From positions 14,204,601 through 14,268,600 of the forward strand of contig CM070877.1 of NCBI GenBank assembly GCA_036365515.1: DNA of 64,000 nucleotides. The letters are read 5' to 3'. Source of the stretch: Torymus aiolomorphi. Its lineage: Eukaryota; Arthropoda; Insecta; Hymenoptera; Torymidae. Below the pieces are notes generated by a model, which had not been told where the DNA came from, made no database searches, and saw nothing but the letters and a program-made list of their open reading frames with translations. Below, one piece after another: positions 25,091-37,309 of the stretch (position 1 is its first letter; each line of letters starts with the position of its first letter). Made by a program: the position numbers and the translations under genes.

Positions 25091-25589
25091 ACATCGTGTG
25101 GTAATAGAAAAATACTATTACATCGGATAGATCGGCGCTGTTACGCTAATGAATGAGTCTTCAAACCGCAGACCATAAAAAACCATATTTTTCGGAAAAT
25201 ATCGATTTCAAATAAAAAGTTTTTGAAAATATACTCGTTATATGGAAATATAAAATATTATGTAATATATCTATATAATATAAACTACGCCTATACTTTA
25301 CAATAAATTTTAATATACATTTCCGAAGTAGCTAAATAAAAGCCTGCACACTATTCTCGATTTACAAAATACAAATCATTTTAATTGCTCAATCCAACTG
25401 CACCAAAAAAACATTTTTAAAATATCGCCAGATACAATCCGGATTACGGCTATTTCAAATTACGTAAATTTCACTTCTTTATATTCACTGTAAGTCCAGC
25501 TATTTAAAAACAAGCCATAAAATAAAATATACATGCTTCATTCAAACACAAAAAATAGTCAATCGAAAAAATTTCCCTAGTCTTATATA

Positions 25590-26020
25590 CCCCATAAATA
25601 AAATCATCGCGCGCGGCACTCGCCTCTCGGCAGCAACCTCAGCCAAGCTTTTCCTCCAAAATTCAACTCATTAAACGGCACACACTCCCGTACACACATA
25701 TCTACATCTACACACATGCACCGCACTCGACGCTCAAAGAGAAAGACAGACGCGTAGAAGCGCACTAGCGGCGGCCGCGTGAATTTAGTTTTCACTCAAA
25801 GGCGCGCGCGCGAAGTTTCGCATCGGCGAAAAACGAGGGAATTCGGTAAGTGCTCTACTCCTCTTTCTGTGTGCATGGATGACTGCGCGATGAGGCGAAA
25901 TTGCCGCTTCGTGTTGACGCGTGCGCGCAAAGTGATTGCCAAAAAGGATGGCGTGGTTTGTGCAAATTTTCAGGTGATGATAGTAGGCGCGGATGGATTA
26001 AATGTATTGTAGCTTCGGGT
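25590..26020. other. Skew-switch CpG island 20
   Basis: C/A-rich 25600-25740, CpG core 25740-25840, G-rich 25860-26010. Confidence 0.65.
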
Positions 26021-26858
26021 AGTATTATGATGTGAATATTACCAGAATTTTAATTGTAGGATTATTGAATATTATTAATTATGTAAATCCGCGGACTCGG
26101 AAAGCATTCGATGATATCAAATGGATGTACAAATTATTTAAAAATAAAATCTGCGTTTCAATGACAACGCATGAATATGAATGCGTATACTTATAATAAA
26201 ATCGGGGATTAATGTGAATTTTATCATTTTCAAGTTACATGTTTATCATAATAAAAATATGTATAATTTGTGCAAACAGTGATAGTTGGTATTAATCTTT
26301 TAATGACATTTGTTCACACATTCACATTTATTAAAAGAATTTTACACGAAAATGTACGCAGAAGTATTCCCATGATTAGTATGATCTCATGCAGATAGAA
26401 TTATTACGAATACGTTAAATTTCATTCATACAAATGAGAATCGTGCTGCAGCTGTTGCTTCAAACGTTTTACGTGGGAAACTCTAATGACGCAAAACACG
26501 TGACATTATATGCGAATGGGATATTATCCTCATAAAATACTTTACAATTTGAAAACGACGAGTTCACGTAAATTAATATAACTAAAACGGCAGCATTTAG
26601 TAAATTTCATTATATATAAATATCCGAACATTAATGAAAATATATAAATTTCCTCTTCAGGCAATATAGCAACTGTTAATGATTGCATTGCAAATAAGCC
26701 ACCAAATGAAATTCATTAATTAAAATCCTTATAAATACGCAAAGTAATACACACATGGAATACAATTGTGTTTTCTTTCTACGTATTGGCCCTCACAGGA
26801 TCCCATATATATTACTATTTTTCACATTAACAATGGAGGGTGCTTCTATCAACTTTAA
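26021..26858. other. A+T-rich linker, no gene seen
   Basis: No supported feature between island 20 and element C. Confidence 0.5.
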
Positions 26859-27414
26859 TACACGGAGAGAAAATTTTCAGTAAAAATTACAAAAAGTTCG
26901 ATAATTTTTACCGAACTTCACGGTACTACGGTAACAGACTGACATTTTTGTAAATTTTACAGAACAGTTCGGTAATTTTTCTAAGCACTTACTTTTTACT
27001 GAACCGTTCCGTAATTTTTACTCTTTTTTGAGTTATAAATTTTATAGAATATGGCGAATATGGTAATTAAAAAAAAATTATCTATTTATGGGAATAATTT
27101 ATATTAATCGCACTTATCGCCATTTTAATAGTTGGGGATCCAGTGTTGCTTTCCTTGTGGTGTAAGATAAGATGTAAATATGCACGCCGCTTTTACATAG
27201 GAAATTTTTATATCTAAAGTCCTAAACATATCTAACTACTATACTACACATAACCTAAGTAATGCCTTACATTTCGCAATACGCAAACGCTTACATATGA
27301 ACTTTAGAAATTCAGCGGACTTATATATTAACTGAGGAAAGTCGTGGTCACTTGCGAGTTTCAATATTCGCCATCTACCGGTTGTGCACGGTAATTCTCG
27401 CTGAAATTCAAGAA

Positions 27415-27426
27415 TGCGCATGCGTA
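27415..27426. promoter_or_regulatory. NRF1/Ewg-like site in element C
   Basis: TGCGCATGCGTA is a slightly mutated version of the 12-bp palindrome in elements A and B. Confidence 0.4.
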
Positions 27427-27596
27427 CAACAGTCAACAGCGCCACCGCGCGTTACGCCAACGAAAACTTCCAAACCTTCTCTTATAAGTTACTGAACAGT
27501 TCGGTAATTTTTACTGAAAATTCTATAAAAAGTATAGAAAGTCAAGTAAATCCGCTCATTTTGGCAGTCTGTTACCACCCCTGTTGAAAATATCCA

Positions 27597-27815
27597 CGCG
27601 GATTTCCACGTGGATAATCCATGTGGATATCCTCGTGGATTTCCACGTGGATTGACATGGATTCCACATGGATTCAAATGGATATCCGCGTGGATCATCC
27701 ACGCGGATATCCATGATGAAAATCCATGTGGATTATTTGAAATCCACGTAGATTCCGAGAACCAGCCCGATTTGAAAAACCCACGTGGCTTCCAACTAAT
27801 CCACATGGATGTAGA
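27597..27815. repeat. Subterminal ATCCACGTGGAT palindrome array (left)
   Basis: More than a dozen copies or half-copies of ATCCACGTGGAT and variants (TCCATGTGGA, TCCGCGTGGA). Followed at 27833-27910 by a second array built on AGTCTCACGTGA/TCTCATG. Dense subterminal repeats of this kind are typical transposase-binding regions; that role is inferred. Open frames of 80-120 codons crossing the array are repeat translations, not genes. Confidence 0.85.
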
Positions 27816-28574
27816 CAATTCGGCTGAAAAAATTCATATGAGACTCACTTGAATCTCACGTGATTCTCAGGTGAGTCATGCCAAATTCTCATGTAAGTCT
27901 CATGCGAGTCTCATGTTTCCACTAACAATATTAAATGAATTAATACTATTTTTTACTGTAATTAATTGTTTAAATTAATTTAATCGTTTTAATTTATTTT
28001 CTAATATGAAACTAGAGATGTAAATAAAACAAACTGAAAAAATTAAACAGATGTATATATTTTTAAATGTTTTATTTTATAAAAGTATAAAAATATGTAT
28101 TTCTGTACAAATAGTATTTTCGCCACCCTGAATATGGCCAAATAGAGCGTATGCCCTATTGAAAAAAATCTTGTGATCAATTACATGATTTTTTCCAAAA
28201 TCGCGGTATATGCTCTGCTTGATATATAACTCAATTTATTTATTATTTAGCAGTTTAATACTGCTTATAAATGAAGAATAACAGTTTAATGAAACTTTGA
28301 ACGATAATATATTATCGTGCAAATGTTTCATTAGAATGTTAGTATAATTATTTGCAAGTATTACATTTTAAAAAATAATCAATTTAATTAAAAATATAGA
28401 ATTAACTTTATTATTATAACAATTGTAATGTACCGATACAACTGTAAGTAAATAATAGAGACATGTAACATACCTGCAACATTAGAATAATGTTATTGAT
28501 GATATTTTGTTTAATGTGGAAAAAGAAGAAACGATGTTCAACGAGCCTTGTGCTCGCGCTCTCGACGTTGACCC

Positions 28575-28805
28575 GTGATAGCAAATTCACACAAGGCCGG
28601 CGCCGAGCGCGCCCACGTGTACTCGATATTAGTACATGCCGCAACAACAGTGACGATGGCGACGGCGACATGGCGCGCGAGGAGGCGACGTCTTGGCGAT
28701 CTTGTCCCCGTTGACAGAACTCAGCTGAAATTTTGCGTCAAACCTCATATAACAGAACAAAGTCGAAAGTATCTTTCAAATTTGTGTCCTGACTGGTCTT
28801 GGTGA
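28575..28805 (+). other. GC-rich patch with 76-codon frame in left arm
   Basis: An isolated GC-rich block (about 28545-28720) inside A+T-rich arm DNA. The frame contains MATATWRARRRRLGDLVPVD and ends CPDWSW. The inverted copy in the right arm (32373-32603, minus strand) keeps the frame open with few changes. It may be a captured host fragment, a small conserved ORF or chance. No domain is recognised. Confidence 0.35.
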
Positions 28806-29315
28806 ATTCACATATAGTTATAAAAGCACTTCACATATGAAAGAGTATTGACATGTGGATGGCTTTACTATAGTTTATAAATTTTAATCAATTTTTAAAT
28901 AAATTGTTCGTACATTCATTATTATATTTCATATAATTGAGGTTTTTTGTCCACCACTCACTGTTATAGTCTAATATACATTTTAAAATATTTTAAATTA
29001 TATATTTATTCATTTTGTTATTTTGTTATAGGCACATCTCCTTTGAGATCCACAATTCAGTTGTTCGTTGATAGATTTAAGACTTGGGTGACTTTAGCGT
29101 AAGAAATATATTTGGACCCAATGAACTAAATAATATTGTAGATCTCTTATACAAGATGACCAAAATCAACTTTAATCATGTGCAAACTGTAGCTAAAGAG
29201 ACCAAGTACCTATAATATAAGCATACAAAATTTTCTAATTACATAGAATATTTTATATACTCATGGCTACGTAGTGCCTTTAGTTACAACTTTTATTAGT
29301 CGATAAGTCACTTAT

Positions 29316-29590
29316 GGGCTGGGTGACTTTATCGCAGGAAATATTAGGATTATATGGACAAAATACCTTGATCATATTTGACTATAACAGTTATGACATG
29401 TATGTATTATTTTTACAAATAAAATTTTTATTTAATATGACATTTTTACAAAATCATACTTACATTTTCTTTTATTTTAAAATAATGTTTTAATAAAATA
29501 CTTCACCATTATGGTCACAAAGAATCATATCACATATGATGCCATTAGGTCCATCGGGTTCTAATATATCCAGCGGTAAAGTCACTCATC
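29316..29590. repeat. Inverted GGTGACTTTA boxes within the left arm
   Basis: The unit beginning GGGTGACTTTATCGCAGGAA (29318) is repeated inverted at about 29545-29590, with a third, direct, diverged copy at 29088. This suggests an older element nested in the arm. Mirror copies are in the right arm (about 31605-31880). Confidence 0.65.
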
Positions 29591-29616
29591 CTATATTAAG
29601 TACTTATAAATGTGGA

Positions 29617-30100
29617 TTTTTATAACCAATTATGGTATTAATTTATTTATATTAGGACTCGTTCTATGTATAAATGAATAATGTGAAAGAGTTTAAATTA
29701 TACGATGACTCATATTAAATAGTATTGACATGTGCGTAGCTTGGACTGTACTTTCTTTAATGTTATATTTATACTTATTCGCAAGTATTTTATACATAAT
29801 ACTATATAAGTTATTGTTATAAAATTTACAGCTAAAGAAGAAACCCATGCTTTATTGTTTAATGCTTCTTAAGTACTCATAAATGTGGATTTTTATAATA
29901 AATTATGGTATTAATTTATCTATATTATGACCAGTTCTATTTATAAATGAATAATGTGAAAGAGTTAAAATTATATAATTACTCATATTAAATAGTATTG
30001 ACATGTGCGTAGCTTGGACTGTACTTTCTTTAAAGTTATATTTATGCTTATTTGCAAGTATTTTATATATAACTCTATACAATTTCCAAAAAAAGTAGTA
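29617..30100. repeat. Tandem duplication of about 250 bp in left arm
   Basis: Two similar units (about 29617-29865 and 29866-30100) share GACATGTGCGTAGCTTGGAC and long flanking A+T-rich sequence. The right arm has the same pair inverted (about 31090-31570). The 80- and 67-codon frames here are the same sequence read in each arm and are not considered genes. Confidence 0.75.
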
Positions 30101-32372
30101 AACTATTGCCAAGAAAGAAATTATTGCCAAATGATACTTGTTCATTAAAGTATATTGTTTTACAGCTTGTTTATTAAATGCAGCAAAACATTAAAAACAA
30201 TATTATATTCATAACATATAACCTTTTACAAACTGTAAGCTCTATTTTAATGATTAAATAGCATTTAGCAATAATGTATTGGAGACAGGATAGAATAAAA
30301 AAAACATGAAAGTTTAAGGCCTTACCTAGATATAAACCTGGAGAATATAATAAGCGTGAAGGTGACGGCTAGACTTAACCTATAGGCAACCAGAGGCAAC
30401 GTCTGCGAGAAACTCAGCATGACCTCAGAGATTACAGCATGGAGAGCAGCAGGTCTTTCTTCAAGAAGCCACAATGAACCCTCTCTCTCACGTTCGGACT
30501 TCTGTCGTCATAACTCTTGAAGCGTAAGCACCGGTTGCAACACGCGGCATTTGATTATGACTGTCGCGCACATGCATTTCCGTACAGGCGTCCCTCTCTC
30601 TTCCTCTCTCTTCCTCTCTCTCTCTAGTTCTCAAACTCTCAATAAACACATGTGGGCGCTGTAGTCATCAAACAACGTGTTGCAACTTGCGCTCTCGTGT
30701 TCATGGGTTACGAGTAACGATTAATGACGTGAAAGAGGGTTCATTGTGGCTCCTTTAAGAAAGACATGCTGCTGGCCTTGCTGTCATCTCTGTTGCCATG
30801 CCGAGTTTCTCGCAGACGTTGCCTATAGGTTAAGTCTAGTTGCCACCTTCGCGCTTATTATGTTCTTCAGGTTTATATCTAGGTAAGGCCTTAGACTTTC
30901 ATGTATTTTTTATTCTGGCCTGTCTCCAATACATTATTGCTAAATGCTATTTAATCAATAAAATAGAGCTTACAGTTTGTAAAAGCTGCCTATGAAAATA
31001 ATATTGTTTTTAATGTATTGCTGCATTTAATAAACAAGCTGTAAAACTATATACTTTAATGATTAAGTATCATTTAGCAATAATGTGTGGGTTTCTTCTT
31101 TTATTGGAAATTGTATAGAGTTATATATCAAATACTTGCGAATAAGTATAAATATAACATTAAAGAAAGTACAGTCCAAGCTACGCACATGTCAATACTA
31201 TTTAATATGAGTAATTATATAATTTTAACTCTTTCACGTTATTCATTTATAAATAGAACTGCTCATAATATAGATAAATTAATATCATAATTTATTATAA
31301 AAAATCTACATTTATGAGTACTTAAGAAGCATTAAACAATAAAGCATGGGTTTCTTCTTTAGCTGTAAATTTTATAACAATAACTTATATAGTATTATGT
31401 ATAAAATACTTGCGATAAGTATAAATATAACATTAAAGAAAGTACAGTCCAAGCTACGCACATGTCAATACTATTTAATATGAGTCATCGTATAATTTAA
31501 ACTCTTTCACATTATTCATTTATACATAGAACTAGTCCTAATATAAATAAATTAATACCATAATTAATTATAAAAAATCCACATTTATAAGTACTTAATA
31601 TAGGATGAGTGACTTTACCGCTGGATATATTAGAACCCGATGGACCTAATGGCATCATATGTGATATGATTCTTTGTGACCATAATGGTGAAGTATTTTA
31701 TTAAAACATTATTTTAAAATAAAAGAAAATGTAAGTATGATTTTGTAAAAATTTCATGTTAAATGAAAATTTTATTTGTAAAAGTAATATGTACATGTCA
31801 TAACTGTTATAGTCAAATATGATCAAGGTATTTTGTCCATATGATCCCAATATTTCCTGCGATAAAGTCACCCAGCCCATAAGTGACTTATCGACTAATA
31901 AAAGTTGTAACTAAAGGCACTACGTAGCCATGAGTATATAAAATATTCTATGTAATTAGAAAATTTTGTATGCTTATAGGTACTTGGTCTCTTTAGCTAC
32001 AGTTTGCATTAAAGTTGATTTTGGTCCTCTTGTATAAGAGATCTACAATATTATTTAGTTCATTGGGTCCAAATATATTACTTACGCTAAAGCTAAATCA
32101 ACGAACAACTGAATTGTGGATCTCAAAGGAGATGTGCCTATAACAAAATAACAAAATGAATAAATATATAATTTAAAATATTTTAAAATGTATATTAGAC
32201 TATAACAGTGAGTGGTGGACAAAAACCTCAATTATATGAAATAAAATAATGAATGTGCAAACAATTTATTTAAAAATGGATTAAAATTTATAAACTATCC
32301 ACAATATTAATAAAGTCATCCACATGTCAATACTCTTTTATATGTGAAGTGCTTTTATAACTATATGTGAAT

Positions 32373-32603
32373 TCACCAAGACCAGTCAGGACACAAATTT
32401 GAAAGATACTTTCGACTTTGTTCTGTTATATGAGGTTTGACGCAAAATTTCAGCTGAGTTCTGTCAACGGGGACAAGATCGCCAAGACGTCGCCTCCTCG
32501 CGCGCCATGTCGCCGTCGCCATCGTGACTGTTCTTGCGGTATCTACTAATATCGAGTACACGTAGGCGCGCTCGGCGCCGGCCTCGTGTGAATTTGCTAT
32601 CAC
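32373..32603 (-). other. Right-arm copy of the GC-rich 76-codon frame
   Basis: Inverted counterpart of 28575-28805, open over the same 76 codons with a handful of substitutions. Retained openness in both arms may reflect gene conversion or recency and does not prove coding. Confidence 0.35.
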
Positions 32604-33364
32604 GGGTCGGCGTCGAGAGCGTGAGCACGAGGCTCGTTGAACATCGTTTCTTCTTTTTCCACATTAAGCAAAATATGATCAATAAAATTATTCTAATGTT
32701 GTAGGTGTGTTACATGTCTCTATTATTTACTTACAGTTGTATCGGTACATTACAATTGTTATAATAATAAAGTTAATTCTATATTTTTAATTAAATTGAT
32801 TATTTTTTAAAATGTAATACTTGCAAATAATTATACTAACATTCTAATGAAACATTTGCACGATAATATATTATCGTTCAAAGTTTCATTAAACTGTTAT
32901 TCTTCATTTATAAGCAGTATTAAACTGCTAAATAATAAATAAATTGAGTTATATATCAAGCAGAGCATATTCCCGGATTTTGGAAAAAATCATGTAATTG
33001 ATCACAAGATTTTTTCAATAGGGCATACGCTCTATTTGGCCATATTCAGGGTGGCGAAAATACTATTTGTACCGAAATACATATTTTTATACTTTTATAA
33101 AATAAAACATTTAAAAATATATACATCTGTTTAATTTTTTCAGTTTGTTTTATTTACATCTCTAGTTTCATATTAGAAAATAAATTAAAACGATTAAATT
33201 AATTTAAACAATTAATTACAGTAAAAAATAGTATTAATTCATTTAATATTGTTAGTGGAAACATGAGACTCCTATGAGACTTACATGAGAATTTGGCATG
33301 ACTCACCTGAGAATCACGTGAGATTCAAGTGAGTCTCATATGAATTTTTTCAGCCGAATTGTCT

Positions 33365-33585
33365 ACATCCATGTGGATTAGTTGGAAGCCACGTGGATTT
33401 TTCAAATCGGGCTGGTTCTCGGAATCCACATGGATTTCAAATAATCCACATGGATTTTCATCATGGATATCCGCGTGGATGATCCACGCGGATATCCATT
33501 TGAATCCATGTGGAATCCATGTCAATCCACGTGGAAATCCACGAGGATATCCACATGGATTATCCACGTGGAAATCCGCGTGGAT
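33365..33585. repeat. Subterminal ATCCACGTGGAT palindrome array (right)
   Basis: Mirror of the left array, with the same mix of CACGTG, CATGTG and GCGTGG cores. Confidence 0.85.
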
Positions 33586-33709
33586 ATTTTCAACAGGGAC
33601 AGTACCGAAAAGTTCAGTAAAAATTGCGGAACTTTTTGTAATTTTTACTGAACTTTTTCTCTCCGTGTACACACATGAATAATGCATTAAAATTATTTAT
33701 CACATTTTA

Positions 33710-34560
33710 AATTTCGGATACTCGCTCCGTGAAATTACGTTCCACTCTTATCAAGCAGCCAACTTTTTACGGCAAGGCGCTTATCTCGCGCTCTATATTA
33801 ATAGACCAACCGTGCAAACCAACGGGCGGGCTAGCCGTGTCCCCCTACACGAAAGACAATCGCGATTCCTCCAGTTTACGAGGCGACACAGCCGCGAGCT
33901 ACAACTTGATAGTCGTAGTATCACAAAGAAGAGACGCCAAAACTCCCGAGATCGCAGATTAGAGAGATTTATCGGCGCGATAAGACAGTCTCCTGCTCCC
34001 CCACACGCACTTGCATAATTCAAAAGAGAAACGCCATGATTTTTCGAACCAATCGGCTGACTATTTTACGCGCGACCTACTTTATACGTCCCTTTTTTTA
34101 CAATGCGCGTCTTGTTTCCTTGTAAAATCGGTTGCTCGATATCTTGCGCAAGCGGCCTTTTGTTTGTACGAGAGGTGGGGGGAGGGGGAGGAGAAGACAA
34201 ACAATGGAGACCTCGCGCGGATTAGCGCATAGGGATTTGCGCGCGTGCGCGAGTGAATAATGTTACACGAGTGACGGGGATTCGCGCGAGGAGGTTAAAA
34301 ATATAAGGATGCGAGAGTAACGACGCAAGCGCACGCGTGATAACCGTGGAATTTAGTCATTTTCGGACAGTGGTCGCGCTGAAATTAGAAATAATGCGAT
34401 TTTGTTGTCTTTGTGGGGGAAAAGTGAGTTGTATAATAACGTGCGGGGTGATGATTTTCGGGGAATATTATTGAAATATCAAGGAAATTCGAATTGACGT
34501 GAATAGTGTCAGTTGGTGTTGGTAATATGGCTGACTTTATATTGACTTGTATCACTCGAT
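33710..34560. other. Skew-switch CpG island 21
   Basis: C-rich 33735-33910, CpG core 33880-34340, G-rich 34160-34520. It starts directly right of element C. Several overlapping short frames on both strands are shadows of the GC-rich sequence. Confidence 0.65.
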
Positions 34561-34689
34561 ACGAGAAATTCAGGGAAACTATTTTAAATTGTACATTGCC
34601 ATGAGAACGTCTGCATTTGCGTATACTTGGGTAAAAAACAATTCATGCCGCGATACATTTCGTTATAAAATATTAGCATACATAATTTA

Positions 34690-35160
34690 CCGGTCTGCGA
34701 ACCCATTTAACTAATCGATTCACCTTTACCCTTAAAACGAAAACCGATAACCATCCGACCGCCATACCAAGAAAACGACACGTACACAGCTGTTTTCCAG
34801 TAAAGTGCACACGGTCCAATACGAGGCTAACCCAGCCACACACTCTCCTCGATGCCTAATGTTTGTCGAAGTTCCGACCGCGAAGTCATGTTAGGCATAG
34901 AAAAGAAAAACGGCGAGGCTCTCCTTTTCAGGGCGACGCTTTTTCTAAAGCATTTTTTTTCTTTTCGGGGAGCGTCATTATTCGGAATATGGGACGCGGG
35001 CGCGTGTGGTTCGGAAATGTCGACGGCAGGTTCTTCGCTCGGTTTTTTTGAAAAGCTCGGGAAGCTCGGGCTTTTTTATTTTTAGAGGCTGAAGAAATGT
35101 GGGGTACGTGTGCGGTTGCGCAATTATTTCAAGTGTAGCCGTGGATTTGAGCTTGAATTT
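34690..35160. other. Skew-switch CpG island 22
   Basis: C-rich 34700-34860, core 34860-35040, G-rich 35020-35150. Confidence 0.6.
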
Positions 35161-36349
35161 TCACGTTTAAATGGTTGTATTCGAAGCAATTTGAAAAATA
35201 AAGTTTTATGGGTCGTTGCATAGAAGTGGGTGTATATAGCTTTTCTAAAAATATTATATAACAACACTTTTTAATTAAATAAATAGGGATTCTTTTGAAA
35301 ACTATCGGGATTTGATATTCGTATATATAGCTAACTAAAATGCATAGTAAAAGATATCTATATAGCAGCCCCATTTAAATATACGGGTTAAGCACGGGTT
35401 AACTTGCGCCATCTTGGTTAGCTATATGTATATATGGATGTCAAATCCCAATATCCAAAAAAATATTTCAAAGCATTTTTTTTATTGTATATTTGCAGTT
35501 CACGTTCAAATGAATTATTTAATTGAATATTTTGTTTCAATTTCATTTATCATACTTAAAGGTTTGCTTTCTAATTTTAGAAGGGATTTCATTTTATGGT
35601 TTTATCAGTATAAAGAAAATTCATTATGCATTAAAACTGGAAATATATTAAAATATCGAGGAATCCTGAAAAGGATCTTTTTTAATTTCACAAGTTTTTA
35701 TTTAAAAATGATCAAAAACATACATCTTGAATAATAAAATATACCAATATAATTTAACATTGTATAAAGCATGTTAATAATATATTATTCGTGGAGGACA
35801 GGAAGGATTAAATGACATAAATGTATCCATATTAACGTCATTATTATTTTAATGCAAAGGTAAACAGAAATTAAAACGCCCACGATTTTTCAGATTAATA
35901 GTACCTGAGCGGTAATTAATTGAAGAAACGTGGAAATTCGAAGAATTTGCTGTATCATACATACGTCACATTTCGACGGAAAAGAGTATTTTTAGATTAA
36001 TAACAGATTGGACCAATTACGGAAAATGAAATGTCGAAAAGTGAAAAAAACTGAAGAACATGACAATGAAAAAGTGAGTTTACTGATCATATAGAGAAAG
36101 TGTTTTCAAATTTGAATTTCCGCTTTTTAGTAAAAACTCAAAATTAGTCTTCATTTTCATAAATGTATAAAATAAAAAAAAAATTTGAAATAATAAAATT
36201 ATCTAATAATATATAAAAGTCGAAAGCGATATTAGAATATTTCGTACAATCAGAATAAAAGAAGTAAAACTTGTAAAATGGAAAGAAAATATTATATTAG
36301 TGTCAATAAATAAATCTTCCTAACAACTTTTAGCGATACTTTTCACGAA
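35161..36349. other. A+T-rich linker with one inverted repeat
   Basis: An interrupted inverted repeat pairs 35307-35335 with 35417-35449 (GGGATTTGATATTCGTATAT against its near-inverse). The rest is A+T-rich. The 106-codon plus frame at 35414-35734 has no recognisable domain and is probably chance. Confidence 0.5.
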
Positions 36350-36900
36350 CCAAACGATAAAACGGATCTAAAACCTCTTCAAAAACGTTTTCCAGCATCA
36401 TTCAATTTTCCATCAAACCTTCACCAAACACAAACAGCCACCGAAACGCACTTAACTTCTTAAACAGCTCCTCTCCTCCCTTGCAAACACACACACCCGG
36501 AATTATTCAATCGAAACAGCTCGTCTAATTTGAATTGGTCATTCGGCCATGTCGCGCGCTCACCCGAATCACAGCTGTCCCAAATGTATGCAGATAGAAT
36601 TTGGAAGTTGTCGAAGCGCCGGATCCGCGGCTGCGTGCTACTGAGGAGGGAGCGAAATTGCGCGAGCGCCGCAGACAATGAGTGTAACGCAAGGGAGGCT
36701 ATCTGTGTGTGTGTGTGTGTGTGTGTGTATCGGGTGTAACTTGCGAAACTGATAAACGTATATAGAGCGCGAGAGAGTGAGTGTAGGGAACGGTGGATGG
36801 AAAAATTAGACTGTGATAATAGGTATAATGATGGGTGGGGGTGGTAATAGAGGAGTGAGGTAAGGGATAGTTTTGCGGTTGATTGTTGGTTCTAATTTGT
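36350..36900. other. Skew-switch CpG island 23 with (GT)n
   Basis: Line 36361-36420 has 17 C and 4 G; line 36841-36900 has 22 G and 2 C. A GT microsatellite lies at 36704-36729 on the G-rich side. Confidence 0.7.
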
Positions 36901-37309
36901 ACGTTACATAGATGTCGGATTTTAGTACAATAAGAATTATCTTGGCATTTTTAGTTGAATTTTCAATAAGCTACAAAAAGATATCGAAAATGCAAAAGTA
37001 TAAGCAAAAACGGAACAATTTTCAGTTGAAATTATTAGAATGCTTGAAAAACTTTTTTAAATTGATTTTATTCTATCTTCAAACAAAATTTAGGCAATTA
37101 TTGAAAAAGTATATATGTTTAATCCAAGCCACCACAACTTCAAAATTTTCTATAACTGTGTCAAATTTGAGATCAATACAACCGTTATAGAAATTTTCAC
37201 AAGAGTTAACAGCGTCAATTGAAACGTGTAACCGTATGGCAATTAATCTGCGTTTACAGTTTTGGCGTATCCGCACTTCATCGTCGCAATAATATAACAC
37301 AATTATTAT

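Larger units (their letters stand above)
27579..33598. mobile_element. Giant 6.0-kb palindromic (foldback) element
   Basis: Two arms of about 3 kb run inverted from the ends to a CT-rich centre near 30585-30650. The ends are CCCTGTTGAAAATATCCACG and its inverse. The dinucleotide AC flanks both ends (27577-27578 and 33599-33600). Removing the insert plus one AC restores the spacing expected from the other end of element C, so the boundaries are well supported. The arms differ by scattered substitutions and indels (for example about a dozen extra bases near 32295 in the right arm), which argues against an assembly artefact. No transposase-like ORF is present; the superfamily is unknown. Confidence 0.85.
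26861..33667. mobile_element. Inverted-repeat element C, split by a 6-kb insertion
   Basis: The left end begins CACGGAGAGAAAATTTTCAG and the right end is its inverse at 33640-33667. TA flanks both (26859-26860 and 33668-33669). Subtracting the inserted palindrome and one AC copy leaves 785 bp, close to the 718 bp of element A. The left part (26861-27578) carries the subterminal CAGACTG motif also present in element A, plus a TGCGCATGCGTA site at 27415. No protein is encoded. Confidence 0.85.

Noticed and set aside
27489..27852. 80- and 109-codon frames across the CACGTG array
   Set aside because: Both strands are open because of the short palindromic repeats; the same happens in the right arm at 33325-33687.
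27579..33598. Assembly artefact as explanation of the 6-kb palindrome
   Set aside because: The arms differ by many substitutions and small indels, and flanking AC duplications fit a clean insertion.
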